NCBI RefSeq assembly: GCF_014385435.1
Contig: NZ_JACSUD010000001.1
Coordinates: 248,001-312,000, forward strand
DNA length: 64,000 nt
From: Alloprevotella sp. Lung230
Lineage (GTDB): Bacteria; Bacteroidota; Bacteroidia; Bacteroidales; Bacteroidaceae
Direction of reading: 5' to 3'
Position 1 is the stretch's first letter, and each line of letters begins with the position of its first letter. The translations under genes were made by a program, and so were the position numbers. The notes under the pieces are model-generated. The model ran no database searches. It saw nothing but the letters and a program-made list of their open reading frames with translations, and was not told the origin of the DNA. Shown in pieces: positions 51,054 to 59,215 of this stretch.

Positions 51054-51568
51054 ACACTTCTTCCGACCTCACACATTGGCAACGCCTCATCGAGCGCTAC
51101 TTCGACGCCCAAACCACCGAAGGCGAGGAGGCGCAACTGCGGGCTTTCGTCACGTCGGCCCGAGCAGACGCCGAGGAGTTTGCCTCCCTCCGGGCCGAAC
51201 TGGATGAGGTGCGCGCCGTGATGGGATTTGCCGCGAGGGCGAAGCGGGCACAGCGAGCCGCCCTCTCCTCCTCCAAGCACAAGGCCGAAAAGCCTGCTCG
51301 CTCTCACCGAAGCCGACTTTGGCCGACTGCCGCCGCTGTGCTGCTCGTCGGGGCGCTGGTGGGCGGCGGGGCGCTGGTCTACGACTATCGGCATCCCGAC
51401 TGCGTGGCCTACGTGGAGGGCGTACGCATCACCGACCCCATCCGTGTGCAGCAGGAGATGGAGCGCACCCTGCAAGGAGCACTGGCGCCCACCACCGATG
51501 CGCCCACGATGGAAAGCCAACTCCACGACATGGTTTCGACCCTCGAAGAAAATCAGAACATCCATTGA
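51050..51568 (+). CDS. Probable anti-sigma factor (single-pass membrane protein)
   Basis: The start at 51050 overlaps the sigma stop. The 172-residue product has a cytoplasmic N-terminus (LTHWQRLIERYFDAQTTEGEE, about 6-26, typical of Bacteroidetes anti-sigma proteins), a basic stretch, one membrane segment (about 88-107: AAAVLLVGALVGGGALVY) and a short periplasmic tail. It probably holds the ECF sigma at the membrane until a signal arrives. It lacks the large FecR domain of transport-linked anti-sigmas. Confidence 0.72.
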   Translation: MNTSSDLTHWQRLIERYFDAQTTEGEEAQLRAFVTSARADAEEFASLRAELDEVRAVMGFAARAKRAQRAALSSSKHKAEKPARSHRSRLWPTAAAVLLVGALVGGGALVYDYRHPDCVAYVEGVRITDPIRVQQEMERTLQGALAPTTDAPTMESQLHDMVSTLEENQNIH

Positions 51569-51575
51569 ACGGCCT

Positions 51576-52022
51576 ATGAAACGCTTACTCTTCCTCACTC
51601 TCCTTTTGGCCATAGCCTCCTCCCGGCTGTCGGCACAGACGGGGCTCAACGTAGCACCCCTCTTCACAAAGTTTTCCGGAAAAGGGACGCCCGACGTCAC
51701 CTCGGTCACCCTCCGCGGCAGCAAGGTGGAGCCTTACCAACTCTCCCTCTTCCGCAGCATCACCTTCCACACCACCGGCCACACGGCCGAAGTGGAGCGC
51801 CTCGTGCAGGCCGATGCCCGCACCGCCTCCTACCACGAGTCGGGCACGAAAAGCGGACACCTCTACTACGGCATCTATCAATACCCCATCCGTGACGGAC
51901 GCAACCGCTACCTCTTCTACCGCAACAACACCCTCAGCAAAAAGGCCGAACCTACCCTCACGCTCATCTACATGGAAGGCACGGCCACGCTCGAAACCCT
52001 CAAACGCACGTTCAGTAAGTAA
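51576..52022 (+). CDS. Secreted protein of the ECF operon
   Basis: The start at 51576 gives a 148-residue protein with signal peptide MKRLLFLTLLLAIASSRLSA. The mature part (GLNVAPLFTKFSGKG ... YLFYRNNTLSKK ... TLIYMEGTATLETLKR) resembles small periplasmic proteins of unknown function found next to ECF sigma genes in Bacteroidales. It starts 7 bp after the anti-sigma gene. Possible signal-sensing or envelope role; inference only. Confidence 0.7.
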   Translation: MKRLLFLTLLLAIASSRLSAQTGLNVAPLFTKFSGKGTPDVTSVTLRGSKVEPYQLSLFRSITFHTTGHTAEVERLVQADARTASYHESGTKSGHLYYGIYQYPIRDGRNRYLFYRNNTLSKKAEPTLTLIYMEGTATLETLKRTFSK

Positions 52023-52049
52023 ATAACAACTTCTTCATCACCTTGCTTT

Positions 52050-52928
52050 ATGAAAACCTCTCTTCTTCTCCTCCTCTCTGCCTGTCTCCCCTTTGCCGGC
52101 CAGGCCCAAACTCCGGCCGACACGCTCGCCGATGTCCGCCGCCCCGAGCACGTGCTTGTCGTGCGCAACGACAGTGTCCTCAACATCCGTGTGAAAGGTT
52201 CGGAAAGCGACCACAACTACGTCTTCAACTACTCCCTTCCCTACCAGGGCAACACCTCTTTCGTCGAAGAGGCCGGCACACGCTGGGACTTCACGCTGCC
52301 ACGCATTTTCAATAACAAGCGCACCATCCGCAAGCGCACCAAGCGCCAAGTGGAATGGACGATGGCGCTCCGCTTCGGTGCGCTTCGCACGCTCAACGCC
52401 GATGGAGGGCTTCGCACGCAGTTCGGCAGCAGTTTCGAAATCGAAGGCAACTTTCTGAGTTTCGCCTACACCGTCGGACGGCACAGTCTCATCACGGGCT
52501 GGGGCTACGCTTGGGCACGCTATCGGCTCGACGGCGCCCAGTGCTTCAACTTCGACGGCGAGCGTGTCGCTGTGGGCGACTATCCCACGGGGAGCAAGGT
52601 GGGGCGCTCCGTCTTCCGCCTCAACCGTCACGTTGTGCCGGCCCTCTATCGCTACCGCTTCGGCAAAAAATGGAACGTCACCGCCGGCGCCTTACTGCAA
52701 TTCAACGTCCGGCCGCGCATCTACAACACCTACTACGTGGGCAACAAAGAGGTGGTGGACACCTACAAGAAGAACATCCCCATCCGCCCCGTCACTGCCG
52801 CCCTGTATGGTTCTCTGGTCTATGACGACCTCGGGCTCTACGTGCGCTATCAGCCCACGTCCGTGTTCACCAAGGACTTCGGACCGCAATTCAACTCCTT
52901 GAGCATGGGCTTGACCTTAGGCTTCTAA
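52050..52928 (+). CDS. Outer-membrane beta-barrel protein of the ECF operon
   Basis: The 292-residue protein has a signal peptide (MKTSLLLLLSACLPFAGQAQ), a short periplasmic-type segment, and from about residue 95 amphipathic strands rich in Tyr, Phe and Gly, ending MGLTLGF with a terminal Phe as in barrel proteins. It is last in the sigma/anti-sigma operon, 27 bp after the secreted protein. It may be the target or sensor of the system. The function is unknown. Confidence 0.75.
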   Translation: MKTSLLLLLSACLPFAGQAQTPADTLADVRRPEHVLVVRNDSVLNIRVKGSESDHNYVFNYSLPYQGNTSFVEEAGTRWDFTLPRIFNNKRTIRKRTKRQVEWTMALRFGALRTLNADGGLRTQFGSSFEIEGNFLSFAYTVGRHSLITGWGYAWARYRLDGAQCFNFDGERVAVGDYPTGSKVGRSVFRLNRHVVPALYRYRFGKKWNVTAGALLQFNVRPRIYNTYYVGNKEVVDTYKKNIPIRPVTAALYGSLVYDDLGLYVRYQPTSVFTKDFGPQFNSLSMGLTLGF

Positions 52929-52999
52929 GGGAGGGAACGCGAAAAAACGACTCCCAAGAGAAGTCCACTCAGTTTTCATCCTTGTTTTTCCACCAACGG

Positions 53000-53043
53000 C
53001 AACCGCCATCTTAGAGTTTGGCTCTTTGATGGCGGTTGTATTT
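53000..53043 (+). terminator. Terminator of the ECF operon
   Basis: CAACCGCCATC (53000-53010) pairs with GATGGCGGTTG (53028-53038), then TATTTTG. Confidence 0.75.
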
Positions 53044-53175
53044 TGCCGGGACGCGTCATTGTTGCGGAGGGCGTGTACGGGCACATCCCCATCGAAGCGC
53101 ACCAAGTAGAATTTGCGTCCTGCCGATGAAATCTTATTTTTCTACCGTTGAAACTTCCGCAGATAGGACAAATTC

Positions 53176-53259
53176 TATAAACCAAGGTTTGGTTTATATA
53201 AACCAAAGTTTGAATTACATAAACCAAGGTTTGAATTATATAAACCAAACCTTGGTTTA
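53176..53259. repeat. 21-bp palindromic minisatellite, four units (locus T3)
   Basis: Four 21-bp units. The outer two are palindromic (TATAAACCAA/TTGGTTTA with GG-TT or AC-CT centres); the inner two carry GAATTA in place of GGTTTA. The tail TAGATTATCTTTG and GAGGAAATCTAC follows, as at T1. TATCTTTG in this tail also fits the -7 consensus. On the complementary strand the array encodes a spurious INQTLVY repeat. Confidence 0.85.
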
Positions 53260-53381
53260 TAGATTATCTTTGAGGAAATCTACTTTTTGCGGTGCAGAAT
53301 TATCTTTGCAAGGCAGATGCGCCTTTTCCCCAACACCACAATCCTGATCAAGCCTTCCGCAGCGGACGAGTGCCCTTCTGC

Positions 53382-53428
53382 AAAAACTCGAGGCCGTGCC
53401 AAGATTTATATTTTGGCACGGCCTCGAG
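53382..53428 (-). terminator. Terminator of rprX-rprY
   Basis: A 16-pair perfect stem (CTCGAGGCCGTGCCAA, 53387-53402, with 53413-53428) is followed leftwards by five T residues. Confidence 0.9.
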
Positions 53429-53457
53429 GTCGCTGTTAGGAGAAAAGGAGAAGGGGA

Positions 53458-54162
53458 TTAGGCTTCGTCCTCTTCGGGGCAGATGAGTTTGTAGCCCTTA
53501 CCGTGGATGTTGATGATTTCCACTTCGGGGTCGTCCTTCAAGTGCTTGCGGAGCTTCGTGATGTAGACGTCCATGGAGCGCGCATTGAAGTAGTTGTCGT
53601 CAATCCAAATCTTCTTGAGCGCAAAGTCACGCTGAAGGATTTCGTTGGTGTGGGCGCAGAGGAGGCCGAGCAGTTCGCTTTCCTTGGTGGTGAGCTTCTT
53701 GCTCTCGCCGTTGCGGCTGAGCACCTGCTTCTTCGTGTCGAAGGTGTAGGACGCGAGCTGGTAGATGGTGCGTTCGCGGTTCTTCTTGCCGCGCACTCGG
53801 CGCAGGATGGCTTCGATGCGGAAGGTGAGTTCTTCCATCGAGAAGGGCTTGGTCAGATAGTCGTCGCCGCCAATTTTGAAGCCTTCGAAGATGTCTTCTT
53901 TGAGGGTTTTGGCCGTGAGGAAGATGATGGGCACTTCGGTGTTGGTGAGGCGGATTTCCTTGGCCAGGGTGAAGCCGTCCTTCTTGGGCATCATCACGTC
54001 GAAGACGCAAAGGTTGTATTTGTTGTGGAGAAACTCGCGGTAGCCTTCTTCTCCATCGCTGCACAAAACAGTTTCATAGCCCTTGGCTTGGAGGTATTCG
54101 CGAAGCAGCATGCCGAGGTTTTCGTCGTCTTCGCAAAGGAGGATTCTCATTTTTTCGTCCAT
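53458..54162 (-). CDS. rprY: Response regulator RprY
   Basis: OmpR-class regulator of 234 residues. The receiver domain (1-120) has EDDENLGMLL, the phospho-Asp in CVFDVMMPKKDG (about 54) and FLTAKT plus KPFSMEEL. The winged-helix DNA-binding domain (about 135-228) ends NIHGKGYKLICPEEDEA. Its sequence is typical of RprY of Bacteroides and Porphyromonas, a regulator tied to oxidative stress and sodium metabolism. It lies 47 bp downstream of rprX, on the same strand. Confidence 0.92.
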   Translation of the reverse strand: MDEKMRILLCEDDENLGMLLREYLQAKGYETVLCSDGEEGYREFLHNKYNLCVFDVMMPKKDGFTLAKEIRLTNTEVPIIFLTAKTLKEDIFEGFKIGGDDYLTKPFSMEELTFRIEAILRRVRGKKNRERTIYQLASYTFDTKKQVLSRNGESKKLTTKESELLGLLCAHTNEILQRDFALKKIWIDDNYFNARSMDVYITKLRKHLKDDPEVEIINIHGKGYKLICPEEDEA

Positions 54163-54209
54163 AGTGGTAGGTATTTGAAGTGATTATTTTTGTTGTCGTT
54201 GAGGTGTGC

Positions 54210-55700
54210 TTACTCTTCAAGCAGAGGGATACTGATGATGAAGCGGGTGCCTTGTCCGAAGTCGCTCTCCGCGTGGATGGTGCCCTTGTGGGCTTTGACC
54301 ACGCTGGCCACGTAGGCCAGTCCGATGCCCACGCCCTTCACGTCGTGGCGGTTACCGGTGGAGACGCGGAAGAAGCGCTCGAAGATGCGTTTGAGATCTT
54401 CGCGACGGATGCCGATGCCATTGTCGGCGACGGTGATGAGGAGTTGGTTTCCCTTGTTTTCAGTGCTCACCACGAGCCGAACGGGAGTGTCGGGACGGCG
54501 GTATTTGAGTCCGTTGTCGAGGAGGTTGTAGATAAGGTTGGTGAAGTGCATCGGGTCGCCCCAGATGATGGAATCCTCGGCTTCGAGTTGCACCGCAATA
54601 TGGCCGTCCATGCTGCCGGCTTTGAGTTGGAAGGTGGCAACGACTTCTTCGATGATGCTGTGGGCTTCAATCTCTTGAAACTTGAAGGTGGAGATGTCGT
54701 CGCGGTCGAACATGGCCATCTGCAACACCTTTTCGACCTGCATGCGCAAGCGCTTTGTTTCGTCGACAATGATGCCCGAGAGGTGGTCGAAGCGCTCTTC
54801 CGTGCGTGGGAGGTTCTTGTCGGCCAACATCTGCGCCGCCAGAGAAATGGAGGAAATGGGCGTCTTGAACTCGTGGGTCATGTTGTTGATGAAGTCGTTC
54901 TTGATTTCCGACAAGCGCTTCTGGCGGAAGATGGTGTAGATGGTGTAGATAAACACCGCGAGCAAGACGAAGGTGAAGATGAGCGAGGGGAACACGAACT
55001 TGACGGAGTCGTAGATGTAGCTCCCGACGTGGGAGAAGCGCACCACGATGAAGCCGGTTTGCGAGGGAAGGTCGTTTGGGAAAATCTCCTGCCGATAGAC
55101 GGCGTCATTGCTGTTTTTGATATAATCCTGGCATTGCAGCACCTCGCGCCCATCGATGGTCAGCACCTGAAAGTGGTACTCCATCTTTTTCAGATCGATG
55201 CCGTTGTGTTGCAGTTCCGTCTTGAGGGCATAGTCCAGCTCGTTGCGGTTGATGCGGGCGGCGAGGGGCTTATCGAGGGGCTTGTAGAGGGTGGAATAGA
55301 TGACCTCGTTGAGCAACCCTTTCTGCCGGAGGAAGCGCTCGCGCACCTTTTCGCCGATGCTATAAGCCTCGCCTCCCAGTCGGGTGTTGAGGTTGGGGGA
55401 AGAGGCTACCGTGTCCATGGTGAGCAAGGTGTCTTGCGCCATGGTTGGATGGTGGATTTCGGTGCGGAGTTGCTCCTTGTTTTCGCTCTCGTTAGCAGCA
55501 ATTTCGGCCTCGATGGTGCTTTGCGTCTCTTTGAGTTCAAGGGTGTGCGCCACTTGGTAGAGGGCACGCTTCACGTTTTCGTCAAATTGCTTTTGGCGCA
55601 TCTCAACGATTTGCGTAAAATAGTGCACTTGCAAATAAATCAACACGGCGAACGAAGCGCCCATGATGCCTGCAATGGTCCAAATGGTTCTTTTCTTCAT
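54210..55700 (-). CDS. rprX: Sensor histidine kinase RprX
   Basis: The 496-residue membrane kinase has a first TM at residues 5-27 (TIWTIAGIMGASFAVLIYL), a periplasmic sensor (about 28-245), a second TM (about 250-275) and a cytoplasmic kinase core: H-box NNMTHEFKTPISSI (phospho-His about 292), N-box NLIYNLLDNGLKY, G1 VADNGIGI and G2 GVGIGLAYV. It phosphorylates RprY. A consensus promoter lies so close that the mRNA would begin at about the start codon. Confidence 0.93.
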   Translation of the reverse strand: MKKRTIWTIAGIMGASFAVLIYLQVHYFTQIVEMRQKQFDENVKRALYQVAHTLELKETQSTIEAEIAANESENKEQLRTEIHHPTMAQDTLLTMDTVASSPNLNTRLGGEAYSIGEKVRERFLRQKGLLNEVIYSTLYKPLDKPLAARINRNELDYALKTELQHNGIDLKKMEYHFQVLTIDGREVLQCQDYIKNSNDAVYRQEIFPNDLPSQTGFIVVRFSHVGSYIYDSVKFVFPSLIFTFVLLAVFIYTIYTIFRQKRLSEIKNDFINNMTHEFKTPISSISLAAQMLADKNLPRTEERFDHLSGIIVDETKRLRMQVEKVLQMAMFDRDDISTFKFQEIEAHSIIEEVVATFQLKAGSMDGHIAVQLEAEDSIIWGDPMHFTNLIYNLLDNGLKYRRPDTPVRLVVSTENKGNQLLITVADNGIGIRREDLKRIFERFFRVSTGNRHDVKGVGIGLAYVASVVKAHKGTIHAESDFGQGTRFIISIPLLEE

Positions 55701-55704
55701 GTCG

Positions 55705-55735
55705 CAAAAATAAAACTTTATAAAATGTGTGGCAA
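55705..55735 (-). promoter_or_regulatory. Promoter of rprX, implying a leaderless mRNA
   Basis: Leftwards: TTG (55735-55733), 20 bp, TATTTTTG (55712-55705). The first base of the start codon is 55700, about where transcription should start, so no leader or ribosome-binding site would be present. Confidence 0.6.
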
Positions 55736-55873
55736 CCTGCCGGAGTTATTTTTGAAAGAAGGTAGGCTTTATTATTATATATTGTATTTTTGCTTGCTTT
55801 TCTGACAAGTTCTCTCTTTGATATTTGGCTTTTTCTGATAAGTTAGGTGTATCGAACATTGATTTCAAAAAAA

Positions 55874-55915
55874 ATCCCTCACCGGCTGTAAAGAGCAACC
55901 GATGAGGGATTTTTT
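55874..55915. terminator. Terminator between rprX promoter region and pulA
   Basis: AAATCCCTCA(C/T)CGG and CCGATGAGGGATTTTTT-type arms (55874-55887 and 55900-55915) form an interrupted stem with T-runs on both strands. Its main role is to end the pulA transcript, which runs leftwards into it. Confidence 0.8.
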
Positions 55916-55955
55916 CAGAGGAGGGAGGGGCGGAGCGAGGCTCGGCCGAAGGGGA

Positions 55956-57968
55956 TTAGAAGTCGTTGTAGAGAATCACGGCGCTGCGGGCAGGCACCAG
56001 GAGACCACCACCCACGCCCACGTTGCCGTCGCGCATTTCGGGCGAAAGACCGATGCCGCAACCGCCCCACACACGGTAGCTCATGCCTTGGGGCAGGGGG
56101 ATGAACTGCGGGACGCGGTCGCCGTTGACGGCCACGATGATGTCCTTCCACTTGTCGCCGCCGGCATTGTCCTTGAGGCGATAGGCCACCATCGTTTCGG
56201 GAGTGTCGATAAATTCGAGGTGCTTGCGCACAAGGTCGGCATCGCCCAAGCGGAACGCCGGGTGCTCACGACGCAGTTCGATGAGGCGGCGATAGTAGTT
56301 GTTGGAGAGGCCCTCCATTCCCGAGGGACCGGACCAGTCGATGGCGTTGATGGAGTCGGGGGCATTGTAGGAGTTGTGCACCATCTTCTTCGTGCGCAGC
56401 ACTTCTTCACCGGCTTGGATGAAGGGGATACCCTGCGAGGTGAACACCACCGTTTGCGCCATCAGGTCGAGTTCGAGAAGGGAGCGCTGAGAGGTGCGCA
56501 CGGTGTCGATGGAGGCACGGAGACGGTCGGTGAGGCACATGTCGTCGTGGCAGGACACGTAGGAGATGAGCTGGTGGGGCTGTGCTGCCCAAGGTGCTTT
56601 GGAGTAGTTGACAGCGGCATAGTTGACCTGCGGGTGGTCGATACCACCGACAATGCCAAACTTGATGCTTTCCTTGAAACCGGGGCGTCCGTCGAGGAAG
56701 GCCGACTGGCGGTCGTTGCTGAAGGGCCCGCGCAGGGCATCACGGAGTTCGTCGCTGAAGGCCGCAATGCCGGGCATGTACTGCATGGATTGCTTCATGG
56801 CCGCCTGCCCCTTGGGAAGTTGAGGTGCTTCGGCTGCCCAACCCTCGCCGTAGATGAGCACATCGGGGTTGATGCGTTCGGCAGCGGTGCGGATGGCGCG
56901 CATGGTTTCGATGTCGTGGATGCCCATGAGGTCGAAGCGGAAGCCATCGATGTGGTATTCCTTCATCCAGTACTCCACACTCTCCACCATGAAGCGGCGC
57001 ATCATGGCACGTTCCGAAGCCGTCTCGTTGCCACAGCCCGAAGCATTGGCAGGCTTGCCTTCGGCGTTGGTGCGGTAGAAGTAGCCGGGCACGGTGCGCT
57101 CAAAGTTGGAGCCGGCCAGGTCGTACGTGTGGTTGTAGACCACATCGAGCACCACTTTCAGGCCGTTGTCGTGGAGCGATTTGACCATCTGCTTAAACTC
57201 AAAGATGCGTGTCTTCGGGTCGGCAGGGTTGGTGGAGTAAGACCCTTCGGGCACGTTGTAGTTGAGCGGGTCGTAGCCCCAGTTGTATTGCGGATTGTCG
57301 AGCTTGCTCTCATCAATCGAAGCAAAGTCAAACGAAGGGAGAAGATGCACGTGCGTCACGCCCAACTCCTTCAAGTGGTCGATGCCGGTGGGCTTCCCTT
57401 CGGGCGATTTCGTGCCTCTCTCCGTGAGGGCAAGAAATTTTCCTTTGTTCTGAATGCCCGATGTCGGGGAAATACTGAAATCGCGGTGGTGCATTTCGTA
57501 GATGACGATGTCCTGCTGCTGCGGGGCTTTGTCGCTTTCCCAGCCATCGGGGTCGGTGGTGCGCAGGTCGATGATGGCGCCGCGCTTGCCATTGAGGCCG
57601 ACCGCCTTGGCGTTGATGCCCGGGGTTTCACCAAGCCACTTGTTGTCTTTCTGCACATTGAAGGTGTAGAACTTCCCGTTTTGGTCGCCCGCCAGCGACA
57701 CGTGCCACGTGCCGTCGGAAGTGCGCTTCATGTCGAGCGTCTTGATGGCCTTTCCACCGCTTCCGGCAGCGTAGAGGTTGAGCACCACCTTGCTTGCCGT
57801 GGGCGCCCAGAGTTGGAACTGCGTGCCGGTGCGGGTGTAGGTCATTTCGGTCAAGTCACCCTTCGGCATCGGATACTGATCGTAGGGGAGCGTTTTCACC
57901 TTTTGTCCAGAGGCCAAAAGGGAGGAGCAGGCTAAGCAGCCTATCATAAGCAATTGTTTCAACATCAT
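55956..57968 (-). CDS. pulA: Type I pullulanase (GH13)
   Basis: The start at 57968 gives MMLKQLLMIGCLACSSLLASGQ, an export signal with possible lipoprotein cysteines (IGC or LAC), and about 670 residues. A CBM48-like domain comes first (about 30-120, FQLWAPTASKVVLNLY). The pullulanase hallmark YNWGYDP follows (about 228), then the GH13 regions: DVVYNHT, GFRFDLMGIHD (nucleophile Asp), YGEGWAAE (acid/base Glu) and SCHDDMCLTDR. It cuts alpha-1,6 branches in pullulan, glycogen or starch at the envelope, like SusA-type enzymes. No SusC/D pair is adjacent. A long plus-strand frame opposite is a shadow. Confidence 0.93.
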   Translation of the reverse strand: MMLKQLLMIGCLACSSLLASGQKVKTLPYDQYPMPKGDLTEMTYTRTGTQFQLWAPTASKVVLNLYAAGSGGKAIKTLDMKRTSDGTWHVSLAGDQNGKFYTFNVQKDNKWLGETPGINAKAVGLNGKRGAIIDLRTTDPDGWESDKAPQQQDIVIYEMHHRDFSISPTSGIQNKGKFLALTERGTKSPEGKPTGIDHLKELGVTHVHLLPSFDFASIDESKLDNPQYNWGYDPLNYNVPEGSYSTNPADPKTRIFEFKQMVKSLHDNGLKVVLDVVYNHTYDLAGSNFERTVPGYFYRTNAEGKPANASGCGNETASERAMMRRFMVESVEYWMKEYHIDGFRFDLMGIHDIETMRAIRTAAERINPDVLIYGEGWAAEAPQLPKGQAAMKQSMQYMPGIAAFSDELRDALRGPFSNDRQSAFLDGRPGFKESIKFGIVGGIDHPQVNYAAVNYSKAPWAAQPHQLISYVSCHDDMCLTDRLRASIDTVRTSQRSLLELDLMAQTVVFTSQGIPFIQAGEEVLRTKKMVHNSYNAPDSINAIDWSGPSGMEGLSNNYYRRLIELRREHPAFRLGDADLVRKHLEFIDTPETMVAYRLKDNAGGDKWKDIIVAVNGDRVPQFIPLPQGMSYRVWGGCGIGLSPEMRDGNVGVGGGLLVPARSAVILYNDF

Positions 57969-57993
57969 AGTAAATGGATGATAATTTGAGAAG

Positions 57994-58001
57994 CAAAGAT
58001 A
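57994..58001 (-). promoter_or_regulatory. Candidate -7 box for pulA
   Basis: Leftward TATCTTTG matches TAnnTTTG, with a leader of about 20 nt; a TTG stands 24 bp upstream, slightly far. Confidence 0.5.
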
Positions 58002-58050
58002 ATAAAAATGCTTGAAACCGACCGTCAAGCCCCTAAAAAAACAACATAGT

Positions 58051-58082
58051 TTTGGTTAATTCGCAAGCAAAGTCTAACTTTG
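58051..58082 (+). promoter_or_regulatory. Promoter of the OmpA-like lipoprotein
   Basis: TTTG (58051-58054), 20-bp spacer, TAACTTTG (58075-58082): full consensus. The leader is about 95 nt. Confidence 0.75.
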
Positions 58083-58182
58083 CCACAGTTCAAAGCGCTG
58101 AAAGTGCCCCTTTGCCACCAAGGCAGGAGCGCGGCGCACGAACTGCTGTTTCACAGAGTTGATAACTTCTTAAAGACCTTCG

Positions 58183-59043
58183 ATGATGAAAAAGTCTCTC
58201 CTCTTCACCCTCCTCATGGGTGTGCTGTTCAGCTTAGGAAGCTGTGTCAGCAAAAAAGAATTTACGCGTCTGCAAAGCGACTACAACAACGTACAGTCGC
58301 TCTATCACCAGTCGCAAGTCGATTTGGCCACCTCGCGGGCACAAGCCAAGAGTCTCGAAGAACGCCTCGAAGACGCACGACGCGAAAATGCCGAACTCAA
58401 ACGACAATATGCCGCCCTGCAAGGCTCACTCGACAAGAGTCTGCTGCAAAACAACCAAGGGAGCATCAACATCTCCAAACTCGTGGACGAAATCAACGCT
58501 TCCAACAAGTACATCAAGCAACTGGTGGAAGCCAAGTCCAAAAGCGACTCCCTCAACCTCGTACTTTCGAACAACCTGACGCGCTCTCTCTCGCGCGACG
58601 AACTCCAAGAGGTGGACGTCAAGGTGCTCAAAGGGGTGGTCTACGTTTCGCTGGCCGACAACATGCTCTACCGCTCCGGTTCTTACGAAATCAACGATCG
58701 CGCCAAAACCACCCTCTCCAAGATTTCCAAAATCCTGAGCGACTACAAAGACTTTGAAGTTCTCGTTGAGGGCAACACCGACAATGTGCCCATCTCGCGC
58801 CCCAACATCCGCAACAACTGGGATCTCTCGGCCCTGCGTGCTTCAAGTGTGGTGCAGATGCTGCAAAACGAATTTGGCATTGCGCCCAATCGTCTTTCGG
58901 CTGCCGGCCGCGGTGAATACAATCCCGTTTCGACCAACGACACCGAACTGGGCCGCCAGCGCAACCGCCGCACGCAAATCATCATCACGCCTAAGCTCGA
59001 CCAGTTCCTCGACCTGATTGACAAAGCACCCGAAACGAAATAA
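58183..59043 (+). CDS. OmpA-family peptidoglycan-binding lipoprotein with coiled coil
   Basis: The 286-residue protein has a lipoprotein signal (LFSLGSC, Cys21 or 22), a long coiled coil (about 28-130; heptads in QLDLATSRAQ-type and ERLEDARRENAELKRQ segments) and a C-terminal OmpA/MotB domain (about 150-275) with VLVEGNTDNVPI, NWDLSALRASSV and GRGEYNPV plus a basic RQRNRRTQI. It should sit in the outer membrane and grip peptidoglycan through its Asp/Arg pocket. Start 58183 is chosen from MMKKSLLF; the second Met is equally possible. It is convergent with sprA. Confidence 0.88.
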   Translation: MMKKSLLFTLLMGVLFSLGSCVSKKEFTRLQSDYNNVQSLYHQSQVDLATSRAQAKSLEERLEDARRENAELKRQYAALQGSLDKSLLQNNQGSINISKLVDEINASNKYIKQLVEAKSKSDSLNLVLSNNLTRSLSRDELQEVDVKVLKGVVYVSLADNMLYRSGSYEINDRAKTTLSKISKILSDYKDFEVLVEGNTDNVPISRPNIRNNWDLSALRASSVVQMLQNEFGIAPNRLSAAGRGEYNPVSTNDTELGRQRNRRTQIIITPKLDQFLDLIDKAPETK

Positions 59044-59078
59044 TCCGTTGCCGCAAGGCATCGGTACTTCACACAACA

Positions 59079-59116
59079 CGCTCCCCTGCCGGCCTCGAAA
59101 AGTCGGCGGGGGAGCG
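59079..59116 (+). terminator. Hairpin after the OmpA-like gene
   Basis: CGCTCCCCTGCCGGC (59079-59093) pairs with GTCGGCGGGGGAGCG (59102-59116) with one or two G-T pairs. A T-tract is weak (CATTTCTG). Confidence 0.65.
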
Positions 59117-59215
59117 CTGCATTTCTGTCGCTCCAAGCAAAGGGACAGAAGGCGCGCTTTCCTCAAAAAAAGGAGGCAATCGTTTTGAAGTTTACCGGAC
59201 AGCAATAATCTTTAT

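Noticed and set aside
53176-53259. CRISPR-like array
   Set aside because: Units are adjacent 21-bp repeats without unique spacers, and no cas genes occur in the window.
54180-55805. A 541-codon plus-strand frame opposite rprX
   Set aside because: No motif; the antisense gene is an unmistakable histidine kinase.
55902-57935. A 677-codon plus-strand frame opposite the pullulanase
   Set aside because: The minus strand carries all GH13 motifs; the plus frame is a shadow.
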